The notes: generated by a model from the sequence alone, not told the origin. Positions 1 to 8,800 are shown, counted from the stretch's first letter. The stretch: DNA of 10,675 nt from Leptospiraceae bacterium (GCA_025057195.1 JANWWX010000022.1:1-10675), one strand, 5' to 3'. Made by a program: numbers and translations.

Positions 1-333
1 CTCCCCGCGCCGATCAGGCCACAGCGCATCTAACGCCACGCTGTTGCCTTCGCCATAAAGCCATAGCTCGCCGGCAGGACCGGGATACTGGGTTACCAAA
101 AGCCCTTGCTGCAGGGGACGTGCGGTGTGCAGAACAACCACAGGCCTGGGATGGCGCGCTTGCAGGTTGGTGCGCACGCGCAAATCCATGTTATCGTGCT
201 CCAAGGTCCGGCGCGAGACAATCAGGCAATCCGCCCAGGCCCGCAGCCGATCCATGCGCCGGCGGTCCTCGCTGCTCCCAAAATTCCATGCCTGTTGCGG
301 GTGTGCAGTATGGCCATCGAGCGTCATGGCCAT
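1..333 (-). CDS. RibD C-terminal-type reductase, partial (3' end beyond base 1)
   Basis: The N-terminal 111 residues of a stand-alone RibD C-terminal domain protein (dihydrofolate-reductase fold) are visible. The protein opens with MAMTLDGHTA, matching the family's strand-1 block (xxMAxSLDGxxA), then has WNFGSSEDRRRMDRLRAWAD and LIVSRRTLEHDN, the usual helix and nucleotide-binding turn. In riboflavin synthesis this domain reduces the ribosylamino-pyrimidine phosphate intermediate with NADPH. Here there is no N-terminal deaminase domain, so it could be a separate pyrimidine reductase or a RibD_C-like enzyme of other substrate. I chose ATG at 333. TTG codons in frame at 345 and 348 would add LRVN, which suits the beta strand that normally precedes MAMTLDG, so a TTG start is possible. 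An in-frame TAG lies slightly further upstream. The start is about 20 bases after the stop of the membrane protein gene on the same strand, suggesting one transcript. Confidence 0.82.
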   Translation of the reverse strand, partial: MAMTLDGHTAHPQQAWNFGSSEDRRRMDRLRAWADCLIVSRRTLEHDNMDLRVRTNLQARHPRPVVVLHTARPLQQGLLVTQYPGPAGELWLYGEGNSVALDALWPDRRGE

Positions 334-353
334 ATTGACTCGCAACAATTTTC

Positions 354-863
354 TCAAAAGTATTGTGCCCTACGCAAATCCGACCGGATGTTAAAATTGG
401 CCAAAAGGGCCCCTGCCATCCCGAAAATAAAATAAGTTGCAAAAGTAATCGCCACCAGTGAGATAAAGGTCTCTTTGCCAAATGTGGGGAAGAGCAGGCT
501 GGCCGGCACTTCCCCAAAAAGCAGCGCCAAATGGTTTACCGGCAACAGGCCACCGAAGACACCACCAAAATAGTAAATGTACTTCGCCAGGACTTTGCCA
601 AAAGGGTTGTAGCCGAGCGCAAGGAGGATGCTATAAAGCACCGTTGAGGCGATTGTGCTCAGTACAGAAAACTTCAAGGTCAGCCATGCCGATCGGAAAA
701 ATCCTGGCAGCTGCCGTTGTTGCAAATAAATGTTCTTGATGATGTTATAAGCACCTCGTGCCTGAAAAAAGAAAAAGACATAATTCAAGTAGGGGATATG
801 TAAGAAAAGGCTGGTTGGGCCAGAACTCCTCTGGATGCGTATTTCTTCACCGACATTGATCAT
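354..863 (-). CDS. small polytopic membrane protein of unknown function
   Basis: I do not recognise the family. The 169-residue product (from ATG 863) is strongly hydrophobic. Likely membrane segments lie at about residues 18-34 (with the run VFFFFQ), 56-83, 90-110 and 130-156. Charged loops separate them, and the tail is basic (NIRSDLRRAQYF). This alternation of hydrophobic and charged stretches supports real coding. A TTG at 896 would add 11 residues (MTRSGQGPTFA). ATG 863 is preferred as a standard codon, although neither has a good Shine-Dalgarno sequence. The gene is divergent from the acidic repeat protein and lies just upstream of the RibD_C-like reductase on the same strand. Its position says nothing firm about function; a small inner-membrane protein or a transporter component are both possible. 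Confidence 0.6.
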   Translation of the reverse strand: MINVGEEIRIQRSSGPTSLFLHIPYLNYVFFFFQARGAYNIIKNIYLQQRQLPGFFRSAWLTLKFSVLSTIASTVLYSILLALGYNPFGKVLAKYIYYFGGVFGGLLPVNHLALLFGEVPASLLFPTFGKETFISLVAITFATYFIFGMAGALLANFNIRSDLRRAQYF

Positions 864-1030
864 AGCGAATGTTGGACCTTGGCCTGAGCGTGTCAATCCT
901 TATCGCTCCACAATAGAACTTTAGCCTGTGTTTTTCCCACACCGATTCGCGGTGCTTGCACACTTGTGGTATATCACTCTCCGCAATTTTAAGGTTGTCC
1001 GCGCAGCGCACCGATAATAAATTGGGCAAA
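864..1030. other. divergent intergenic spacer
   Basis: This 167-base spacer separates the minus-strand membrane protein gene from the plus-strand acidic repeat protein gene, so promoters for both units should lie here or just inside the genes. I see no convincing sigma-70 pair. There is a short inverted repeat, CACCG-5-CGGTG, at 940-954, immediately followed by GTGC-TT-GCAC at 952-961. Both are short enough to be chance. A GATAAT hexamer at 1013-1018 has no matching -35 at normal spacing. Confidence 0.3.
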
Positions 1031-2821
1031 ATGGCGAAGGCTGTTGCAGATCAGGCGCCTAAAAATGGGCCAGAGGTAGATCCAGAAAAAAATTCTTTTG
1101 TGGTGCTTTACGATTCAGCGGAGACATCCGCTAACAGCCACGAACCTCCCAGTTTAGATGAGGTCAATACGGACAACCTCCAGAGCAGCGGCTTTGCGCT
1201 CCATCCTGACGATGCCTATATCAGTGAAATACTCTCCTCAGAGGATTTGGAACCGACCGAAGCCAATATCGCAACGCAGTTTGAAGAGAGCACAGCCCTA
1301 AGCAACGAGGAGCTCGATGGCATACTCCGTATGGGGCCAGATGTTGAGGAGGAATTCCACCCGGATTTTCCGCCACCACCCCCTGACGAACCACCTGTCC
1401 CAGAACCGCCAGATCTCACAGACACGGTTGGCAGCAGCGCTGCGCCGGCGTTGGAAGTGCAGCCTTTGTCGCCGGCAGAAGAAGATGAGGAATTACCCAT
1501 TGCCATTTCCGATGAGGACTTGGATGAAATCCTTTTGGAGGAGGGGTCTGAAGGATTTGCGCAGGCCCCCTCCCCCAAAGCCCCACCAGCCACTGCCAGG
1601 CAGGAAGTCCTGCCAGATGAGGAAGAGCCGATTGCCCTTTCGGATGATGAATTGGACCACATCCTTGCCGATGCTGAAAGTGTTCCACAGGCCAGTCCAC
1701 AATGGCAGCAGGACATAGGCCATGAAGCGCCATTCGCCGGCGACGTTGGCGGGCCAGAAAGCGAAATCGTCCCACCGGCAAGCCACGATCCCAAAGGGGG
1801 CTTTTTTGATAGCGACGAGGATGAGCCCATCACGCTCACTGATGAGGAATTGGATGGTATCCTGGACACCTCGACCGAAGAGGCGCCTGCGGAAAGTGAC
1901 GAGATGGTGCTGACGGCCCCGCCTCCGCGGCCCTCCCGCATAGTCGAAGACGAGGAATCGATTACCCTCTCAGGCGACGAACTCGATGGTATTTTAGCCG
2001 ACGCAGTAGAGGCTCCGGAATTCCCTGCGACCGAAACGCCACAAGGCACAGTCGAAACAGATTTTTTTGCCAGTGATGAAGACGAACCCATCACTCTTTC
2101 AGGAGAAGAACTCGAGGGCATCCTAGCCGATGCGGTGGAGGCACCTGAACCTACCGCGGAAAGCAGCCCCGGGCAGGCACAACCCACTCTGGAATCGCCA
2201 AGCACGGCAGCAGACCAGCAGATCGCCTCAGCTGAGGATAGTGGGATTGATGCCACACAGGACTTTTTTGCCAGCGATGCTGCTGAGGATGAGCCAATCA
2301 CACTTTCCCCCGAAGAGTTGGATGGCATTTTAGCAGACGCCACACCAGAACCAACGGAAGACAGCATGTCTCCCATCCCAGCTGAGGCGGATAACCGCTA
2401 CGCCGATGTGGATGCGATGGATACGCCAGCTGGCGAAGCCAGTGCCAGTGGACAAGAGGAAGAACCTATTGCCCTATCGCCGGAAGAATTGGATGGCATT
2501 GCCGCCGACGCCCGCGAGGTTACGCCTGAAGCACACATGGTGCCTTTGTCACCATTGGATGCCGGCAGTGAACCTCCTCTTGAAGAACAAACGCAAAAGC
2601 CGGAAACGGTCTTTGAAGAGGACATCGACAACGCCACCCTGGTTCCGGAGGTGGAATCTACTGCCACAAAATCTGATACCCCGGACACCGAAGAATTGCG
2701 TTCCGTCATGAGCTATCTCGATAGCCTGCTCGGCGAGCTGCCCGACGACGTGATCGAAAAATTCGCACAGTCTGAGTATTTTAAGCTTTACCAAAAGATC
2801 ATGGAAAAGCTAGGCCTCTGA
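1031..2821 (+). CDS. acidic repeat protein with eight FliM-N-like LSxxELDxIL motifs
   Basis: The 596-residue protein is extremely rich in Glu, Asp, Pro, Ala and Ser and has no signal peptide or membrane segment, so it is probably cytoplasmic and largely disordered. Eight copies of the consensus EPITLSxEELDGILADA start (Leu of LS) at about residues 90, 159, 203, 269, 313, 356, 425 and 482, with acidic Pro/Ala-rich linkers of roughly 30-60 residues between them. Three copies follow FFDSD or DFFASD. A Pro tract (PPPPPDEPPVPEPP) lies near residue 120. The last ~45 residues differ: they are predicted helical, with SYLDSLLGELPDD, IEKFAQSEYFKLY and KIMEKLGL, resembling a C-terminal block I associate with spirochaete proteins. 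I chose ATG 1031; TTG codons in frame at 956 and 1022 would only lengthen the N-terminus with untypical sequence. The next gene begins 3 bases after the stop, implying one transcript and related function. The repeats match the CheY-binding peptide of FliM/FliY, so a scaffold role is inferred; function is otherwise unknown. Confidence 0.87.
   Translation: MAKAVADQAPKNGPEVDPEKNSFVVLYDSAETSANSHEPPSLDEVNTDNLQSSGFALHPDDAYISEILSSEDLEPTEANIATQFEESTALSNEELDGILRMGPDVEEEFHPDFPPPPPDEPPVPEPPDLTDTVGSSAAPALEVQPLSPAEEDEELPIAISDEDLDEILLEEGSEGFAQAPSPKAPPATARQEVLPDEEEPIALSDDELDHILADAESVPQASPQWQQDIGHEAPFAGDVGGPESEIVPPASHDPKGGFFDSDEDEPITLTDEELDGILDTSTEEAPAESDEMVLTAPPPRPSRIVEDEESITLSGDELDGILADAVEAPEFPATETPQGTVETDFFASDEDEPITLSGEELEGILADAVEAPEPTAESSPGQAQPTLESPSTAADQQIASAEDSGIDATQDFFASDAAEDEPITLSPEELDGILADATPEPTEDSMSPIPAEADNRYADVDAMDTPAGEASASGQEEEPIALSPEELDGIAADAREVTPEAHMVPLSPLDAGSEPPLEEQTQKPETVFEEDIDNATLVPEVESTATKSDTPDTEELRSVMSYLDSLLGELPDDVIEKFAQSEYFKLYQKIMEKLGL
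1298..2503 (+). repeat. eight-copy protein repeat, consensus LSxEELDGIL
   Basis: The ten-residue cores occupy 1298-1327 (LSNEELDGIL), 1505-1534 (ISDEDLDEIL), 1637-1666 (LSDDELDHIL), 1835-1864 (LTDEELDGIL), 1967-1996 (LSGDELDGIL), 2096-2125 (LSGEELEGIL), 2303-2332 (LSPEELDGIL) and 2474-2503 (LSPEELDGIA). Most are preceded by EPI(T/A) and several are followed by ADA. Spacing is irregular (129 to 207 bases). Synonymous codons differ widely between copies (ctc, ctt and cta for the first Leu; tca, tcg and tcc for Ser). The repeat is therefore kept at the protein level and is not a recent tandem duplication. Confidence 0.9.
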
Positions 2822-2824
2822 TGC

Positions 2825-4447
2825 ATGGGACTGCGCGAACGCGCCAGCGAATTTGCCAAAAAAAAGCAGGCTGAAGAGGGTGTCGATTTAGGGCTCGAAC
2901 TACGCCCAGAGCCTGCGCAATCGCAACAACAAACTCCAGTGCAGGAGCGCCAGCCGGCAGGCACCACAACTACTCCTGCAACCGCTGTTGCCACCAACTT
3001 TACGCCGGAGTTGGCCACGCCCAAATCAGAACCCCCGACACCATCTGATCCCGGCGAACACAAAAACCTATTCGATGCAATCCTCAATTTGATTGAACTC
3101 TACAAAGAATTCGGCTCGGTCCGCTCTGCCCAAGAATTATGGCCACTCATCGCCTACTCCCTCTTGGCCCAACTCGGCACCAAATACATTGCGATTTTTA
3201 TGGAAGACGATGGGCGTATGCAGCTGGTGCATGCCATGGGCTATGCCATGCCGCAAGACTATTCGTTTTCGGCAACGGGTAGGCTCTGCCGGACTCTACG
3301 GGAAGTGCGGCGTCCCCTCTGGCTCGAGGACGCCATCGCCGAGATGCCAGAAAACGAAGCGCGTCTATTTAACGCGCACCAAATCCGCTACGCAGTGCCG
3401 GTTTTCCGTTACGAAGAACTGCGCGGTGTCATTGCGATCAATCCGCCAGAGGGTAAAAGCCGCTTTCCGGAAGACGATCTTTTTTATTTGAAAATCTGCG
3501 GGGAAATGCTGGGTGCCATGGAAGGGCAACTCCGCCTTTTGGCCGATGCGGAGCGCAAAAAGCAACAATTAGAAAAGCTCGAGTTAGCACAACAATACCT
3601 CACTGAATTTTGCTCAGAGCTGGGCAAGTTGCCAGCCAACGCCCCGCGAGGCGAAACTTGGGATCGCCACCTCAAAAAGCATTTTCCGGGAACTAACTTA
3701 CTCATCCTGCTACGCCAAGATTTCTTTTTGCGCACAGTATTTTCTACCGGCTTTCCTGCTGAAAAGGTCCGCAACCTAGAGCTTGCACTATCAGAGCCCA
3801 TCTTGGAAAAGCTGCGTGCTGGCCAGCGTGAATTTGCCCCGGCAGATTGGGAGCCTTCAGAGTCCCTCGGTTTCTTGAGCCAATACCGCAGTGTGCACGC
3901 CTTTTTGGTAGAACACCGGGGCGAGTTGGTAGGGGTGGCCTTTTGCCAAACCCAAAACCGCGAGTTCTTGCCTGTGCTTGGCGCCATGGTGCAGAACTAT
4001 GTCCTACACCAATTGGCCGAAAGTCCTGGCATTGCGCCCGCCGAAAATCCGGTTGCTGCAATCCGCAGCGTTTTAGAGCAGTGCGAACAGGAACTCCGCC
4101 AAAAGGCGCAACCTTATGCCGTGGTGGTCACCGACATCGCCAATTACCAGCGTCTGCATAACTTGTACGGTGATGGCCATGCCGCTGCCGTTCGGGACTT
4201 CAGCCGCAAGACCTGGCACCAAATTTTGGACAAAAATGATTTCACCGTCGAGGTTTATCCAGGCCATTTTGTCTCCATACTCCGCCAAAAAGAGACTGGA
4301 GATGCCTGGCGGCTTTCCCGGATGCTACAAAAACAGGCAGGAAAGGAATTTTCTGACGAAGACCTGCGCCCGATCTTCCAACACAAAATCTATGCCAGGC
4401 CACACTTAGCAGCCATCCCCTTCGAATTGTTATTCAAAGCTGGCTAA
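2825..4447 (+). CDS. GAF-domain protein with degenerate GGDEF-like C-terminus
   Basis: This 540-residue protein has no signal peptide or membrane segment. Residues 1-20 are a basic helix (MGLRERASEFAKKKQ), and 25-80 are a Pro/Thr/Gln-rich linker. Residues about 81-235 look like a GAF domain: LIELYKEFGSVRSAQELWPLIAY is written here in two parts, LIELYKEFGS and VRSAQELWPLIAY, and a core strand VPVFRYEELRGVIAIN follows. A charged helix at about 236-262 leads to a second GAF-like region, about 265-398. Residues about 405-538 resemble a diguanylate cyclase fold, with VVTDIANYQRLHNLYGDGHA matching the family's DIDxFKxxNDxxGHxxGD block. Where the active-site loop GG(D/E)EF should be, it reads VYPGHFVSI (residues 477-485), so c-di-GMP synthesis is unlikely. 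A regulatory or protein-binding role is more plausible. ATG 2825 follows the upstream stop by 3 bases, with a weak AGG at about 2813; an ATG at 2821 is out of frame. Its fixed neighbour is the acidic repeat protein, which suggests a shared signalling pathway. Confidence 0.82.
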   Translation: MGLRERASEFAKKKQAEEGVDLGLELRPEPAQSQQQTPVQERQPAGTTTTPATAVATNFTPELATPKSEPPTPSDPGEHKNLFDAILNLIELYKEFGSVRSAQELWPLIAYSLLAQLGTKYIAIFMEDDGRMQLVHAMGYAMPQDYSFSATGRLCRTLREVRRPLWLEDAIAEMPENEARLFNAHQIRYAVPVFRYEELRGVIAINPPEGKSRFPEDDLFYLKICGEMLGAMEGQLRLLADAERKKQQLEKLELAQQYLTEFCSELGKLPANAPRGETWDRHLKKHFPGTNLLILLRQDFFLRTVFSTGFPAEKVRNLELALSEPILEKLRAGQREFAPADWEPSESLGFLSQYRSVHAFLVEHRGELVGVAFCQTQNREFLPVLGAMVQNYVLHQLAESPGIAPAENPVAAIRSVLEQCEQELRQKAQPYAVVVTDIANYQRLHNLYGDGHAAAVRDFSRKTWHQILDKNDFTVEVYPGHFVSILRQKETGDAWRLSRMLQKQAGKEFSDEDLRPIFQHKIYARPHLAAIPFELLFKAG

Positions 4448-4519
4448 GGCGCGAGCATTTTTTAGGTAGGGAGCGCATAGATTTGGTTTAACGCCTGACT
4501 GGCGGAAAAAAATTGTACT
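4448..4519 (+). other. short intergenic gap before the efflux genes
   Basis: This 72-base gap separates the signalling pair from the efflux pair. It contains only weak inverted repeats (CGCC-5-GGCG around 4492-4504) and no stem followed by a T run, so no intrinsic terminator is supported. Nothing matching a good promoter was seen. Read-through from the upstream pair is possible. Confidence 0.3.
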
Positions 4520-5812
4520 GTGCTCGCCCAATCCCTGCTGGCCTATATCCTGTTTCTGGATAGTTACGAGACGCAGACTTTAGGTAGCACCCTACAGGCA
4601 AAACAAAACGAAGCGCGCACCTATACATTACCACAGATCGTTAGCCGTGCCGAGGAAACTAGCGAACTTTTGCGTGCACAACGGCTCAAGGTAGCAAGCA
4701 CTGAGGCACAGGGACGCCAGGCGCGTGCCTGGCAAAACCCATCGCTCTCAGCAGAATTGGGCCGCCTGCGCGACACCCAAAATAACGCCATGACGTACGA
4801 TTTCCGGATCACACAGCCGCTCTTTTTTCCCGGAAAACTTGCCAAGCAATATGAAATCTACCAGCGTGAGAAGGATTTTTTGGAGCTCGAGGCATTGGAT
4901 CTGCAAAACATCATAAAATTGGAGGCTTCGTACTATGCTTACGCCTATTTCATCGCCGAACTCAAATCGCGCACAATCACAAGCCGCATCGAACGCATCT
5001 CGCTCATGCGCACATACATGCGCGCGCAGGCATTCGCCTCTCCTGCAAAAATTGTCCAGCGGAATATTGTCTCAAACCAACTCATCGCGCTGCAAAAGAG
5101 CTTAAATGCTTCTTTAGCGGAGGCCGAGAGTTCGTGGCAAAGGCTCAATATCTATCTCAACGAGCCGCAGAAGATTGAATTGCAGCTGAGCTGGCTTACG
5201 GGACTACGCGATATCGATCGGGAAAAATTCCTGGCGAAGGTTAAAGCCGGAAACCGTCGGCTAAAGTCACGCCGTCTACTTTTAGCACGCCTGGAAGCAG
5301 AGTTGGCCTACCAGAAAAGCGTGCCGCTGCCTGATGTCAGCATCACTGCTTTTTACCGCCGTGAGGCACTTGAAATCCCCGGTGCCAACCAATTTTACGG
5401 TGGTGCGGTCAATATTCCATTACCGCTAGTCAACACCAACCGCGCAGGGATCGAGGCGGCCGAAAAGCGCCTGGAGGCAGCGCGCGCCGAGTCCGAATTT
5501 ACGGAACGCGAGATCATGCAGACCGCCAACGCGGTCCATGCCGAATACTCACAAAAGCGCAAGCTTTTGGCTGACTTCCATGCCGAACAAATCCCGAAAT
5601 TGGAACAACAGATGCGCTACGCCGACCGAGAGCTCAAATTGGGCCGGATTGACCTGCTTTCGTATTTGGAACTCGAACTGCAAACACACGAAGCAATCCA
5701 AGCTTTTTACGATAACCAACTGGAGTTAGTGCGGGCGATCACCCAGATGATCCATCTTATGGGAGAAAGCGTAGAGTATAACGGGGATCTCTATGTTGTT
5801 CAAGTGGATTGA
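4520..5812 (+). CDS. TolC/CzcC-family outer-membrane efflux channel
   Basis: The 430-residue product is an outer-membrane efflux protein that, as a trimer, would form the exit duct of an RND pump. It shows the internal duplication of the family: a first half with WQNPSLSAELG (71-81) leading to FRITQPLFFPGK, and a second half with PLPDVSITAFY (269-279) followed by YGGAVNIPLPLVNTNRAGI (293-311). Long helical stretches follow each, with Ala- and Glu-rich heptads such as EAAEKRLEAARAESEF, and GRIDLLSYLELELQ sits near the end, as in CzcC-type proteins. The length is normal for the family. I chose GTG 4520 because an in-frame TGA lies at 4496. The N-terminus MLAQSLLAYILFLDSYETQT is a short hydrophobic stretch without the usual basic residues of a signal peptide. 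A CTG start at 4499 would add LAEKNCT with one Lys, so the start is uncertain. It overlaps the RND pump gene by 20 bases. Confidence 0.85.
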   Translation: MLAQSLLAYILFLDSYETQTLGSTLQAKQNEARTYTLPQIVSRAEETSELLRAQRLKVASTEAQGRQARAWQNPSLSAELGRLRDTQNNAMTYDFRITQPLFFPGKLAKQYEIYQREKDFLELEALDLQNIIKLEASYYAYAYFIAELKSRTITSRIERISLMRTYMRAQAFASPAKIVQRNIVSNQLIALQKSLNASLAEAESSWQRLNIYLNEPQKIELQLSWLTGLRDIDREKFLAKVKAGNRRLKSRRLLLARLEAELAYQKSVPLPDVSITAFYRREALEIPGANQFYGGAVNIPLPLVNTNRAGIEAAEKRLEAARAESEFTEREIMQTANAVHAEYSQKRKLLADFHAEQIPKLEQQMRYADRELKLGRIDLLSYLELELQTHEAIQAFYDNQLELVRAITQMIHLMGESVEYNGDLYVVQVD

Positions 5813-8800
5813 GTGGGCACTCCATAACCGTAGCCTGGTCTTGGGCGTTGTTTTTGTCCTCTGCGTCGCTGGGTTTTACTCTGCACTACACTTGCCGATC
5901 GATGCCGTGCCCGACATTACCAACGTGCAGTCGATGATCATCACCAAAACGGGCGCGCTCGATCCGCAAAAGGTTGAATCGACCGTAACCTACGTCATCG
6001 AAACTGAGCTGCAGGGCATCCCACGGGTTGAGGAGATCCGCTCCATTTCCAAATATGGCCTGTCCCAAATCACCGTCGTCTTTGAAGAGGGCACCAACAT
6101 CTATTTAGCACGGCAGCAAATTAGTGAACGCTTAAACCAAGTGCGAGATAGCCTACCTGCAGGGATTGTCCCCGAGCTCGCTCCGCTTTCCACTGGTTTG
6201 GGCGAGGTATTTTTTTATGTCGTTGAGGCCAAACCGGGTAGCGAGCTTGCCAAGAAACCCGAAAAAGAGAGATTGATTTACCTGCGCACGGTGCAGGACT
6301 ATATTATCAAGCGGCAACTAAAAGGTATCACGGGTGTGGCCGACGTTGACACCTTCGGTGGCTATCCCAAAGAAATCCACATCAACCTCGACACCAGGAA
6401 ACTTGAACAGCATGGCCTGACCATCGAACAAGTTTCGGAGCGTCTTAACACGCTGGGCGAAAACTACGGCGGTGGCTACATCCAACGCGAAGGCCGCCAA
6501 ATTGTGATCCGTACCCTTGGCCGCGTCACCGATCTCGACAAGATCCGCAAGGTGCCCATCAAGCGTTCCTTTTTTGGCACCCCAGTAAGGCTTGGTGAAA
6601 TTTGCACCGTCACAATCCACCACCCACAACCCCTCGGCGGGGCCACCTACCGCGGCGAGGAAGCCGTCATTGGCATGCCGATGATGCTTGCCGGTGCCAA
6701 CAGCCGTAACGTGGCTGCGGCGTTGAACGAGGCTGTCAAAGACCTCGACCTGCCGCAGGATGTGCAGGTGCGCGTGCTCTACTCTCGCGACTACCTAGTC
6801 AATGCCACCATCAAAACTGTGTTCAAAAATCTGGCCGAAGGTGCGGGCTTTGTCGTCATCATCCTCCTTTTGATCCTGGGCAACATCCGCGCTGCGGTTC
6901 TGGTCTCGTTGGCGATTCCCATCTCGATGCTGATGGCCGTGATCGGCATGCAGTATTTCCAAGTCTCGGGCAATCTAATGAGTTTGGGAGCGATCGACTT
7001 CGGCCTTTTGGTCGATGGCTCGGTGGTCATGTTTGAAAACATCATCCGGCGTATGGAGGCATACGACAATTCTCTGCCCCTCGCCGGGGAGCGCAAGCGC
7101 CAGTTGATCCTTGTCTCTGCCAAAGAGGTGTTGCGGCCGATCACCACCGCACTCCTCATCATCATGGGTGTCTTCTTGCCGCTTTTTGCACTGGAAGGTG
7201 TCGAGGGGAGGATGTTCCGCCCGATGGCGCAGACCGTGCTTTTGGCACTTGGCTCAAGCCTACTTCTGGCAATTGTCCTGATGCCGGTTTTGGGCTATCT
7301 ATTCTTGCGCGTTCGGAAAGATCGCCACGACCACACACCGCGCATCCTGCGCTACATCCTCACTGGCTATGCTCCGCTTCTGCGGTTTGTATTGAAAAAA
7401 CCGACGGCGATCATCGTCGCTACCCTGCTTTTGACTGTGGTCTCTGTGATCCTCTTTTTGCGCATGGGTGGTGATTTTATCCCGCAGCTCAACGAAGGGG
7501 ACATGGTGATCAACTTCAGCCGCCCGGTGGAAGCGAGTTTTGACAAAATACTCGCCATGCAAAAGAAATCGGAAAAAATCCTGCTGACTTTCCCCGAAGT
7601 CAAAGAAGTGTATAGCCGCTTTGGCACACCACAATCTGCCGTGGATCCAGCAGGGATTTTTTTCTCAGATACTTTCATCATTTTGGAAAAAGACCTGTCC
7701 AAATGGCGGCGCCGCGCAGGGCGCACTATCACTAAAGAAGAGCTTTATCAAGAAATGGTCGAGGCACTTGCCGCTGACCCGGAATTAAAAGAACAAGAAC
7801 CCTCTCCGACACAACCCATCCAGATGCGTTTCAACGAAATGCTCGAGGGTTCGCGTGCCGATGTCACCATGCGCATTTACGGCACCGATTTGGATAAGCT
7901 GGCAGAAATTGTCGCACAAGGACGCCGCATTATTGAAAAAATGAAGGGTGTCGTCAGCGTGCAGTCGGATCCTATCATTGCCCTGAATAAGAGTCCTGTG
8001 CTCGATATTGAGCTCAACTACGATGCCATTTCGTACTATGGGCTTGATCTCGCCGATGTCAACCGTGTGGTCGAAATGGCGATGAGTGGCAACCGCATCG
8101 GCAATTTGTACGAGGGGGCGTACCGCTTCCCAATTGTCACGCGCCTTGACCCTAGGCTCCGCAACGACGTCGAACAGATCCGTAAAATCCCGGTCGGTTT
8201 GGATGCAGGTGGCAGCGTGCCACTCTATAAAGTAGCAACTATCACCGAGCGCGAGCAAACCACCACCATTGCGCGCAGCCAAGGACGACGTTATGCAGCG
8301 CTCTCGATCAACCTGGGTGACACCGATATTGAGCGTTTTGTCAAAAATGCACAGGCGGAAATCAGCCGTCAGATCCAACTACCCGAGTTTTATGAAATCA
8401 CCTGGGGCGGGCAATTCAAAAACCTGCAGCGCGCTAAAACCCGTTTGGCGATCATTGTGCCTTTGACCCTGCTTGCGATTTTCTTGATGCTCATGCGCTA
8501 CTTTGGCCAGGCCAAGCAGTCGCTTTTGGTCTTCATGGGCATCCCCACAGCAGTGATCGGCGGTGTGTTCACGCTGAGTGTGGTCGGGATGAATTTCAGC
8601 ATTTCTGCCGGTGTTGGTTTTATTGCACTCATGGGCATTGCAATCCTCAATAGCCTGGTATTGGTGACCCACTACGACGAACTGCGCCGGCAACAACCCA
8701 ACCGCCCTGTGCTGCAGCTGGTCGAGGAAGGCACGCTCGACCGCTTCCGCCCAGTGGTGATCACCACCCTCGTTGCTGGCTTAGGCTTCCTGCCAATGGC

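Noticed and set aside
858..896. TTGACA and TATGAT hexamers on the minus strand as a promoter
   Set aside because: They are 26 bases apart, well outside normal spacing, and the second overlaps the ATG of the membrane protein gene.
956..1030. TTG 956 as the start of the acidic protein
   Set aside because: The extra 25 residues (MHTCGISLSAILRLSAQ and onward) differ in character from the rest, and ATG 1031 is a standard start. The stretch more likely holds the leader and promoter.
1216..2376. Long Ser-rich open frame on the minus strand opposite the acidic protein
   Set aside because: It mirrors the repetitive Glu/Asp/Ser codons of the plus-strand gene, is low-complexity (Ser/Ala/Gly), and has no domain or sensible start context.
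1298..2503. Recent DNA tandem duplication or variable repeat array
   Set aside because: Copies differ at many synonymous positions and spacing is irregular, so slipped-strand duplication at the DNA level is not supported.
4448..4519. Intrinsic terminator after the GAF protein gene
   Set aside because: Only four-base-pair stems are seen, and none is followed by a T run on the plus strand.
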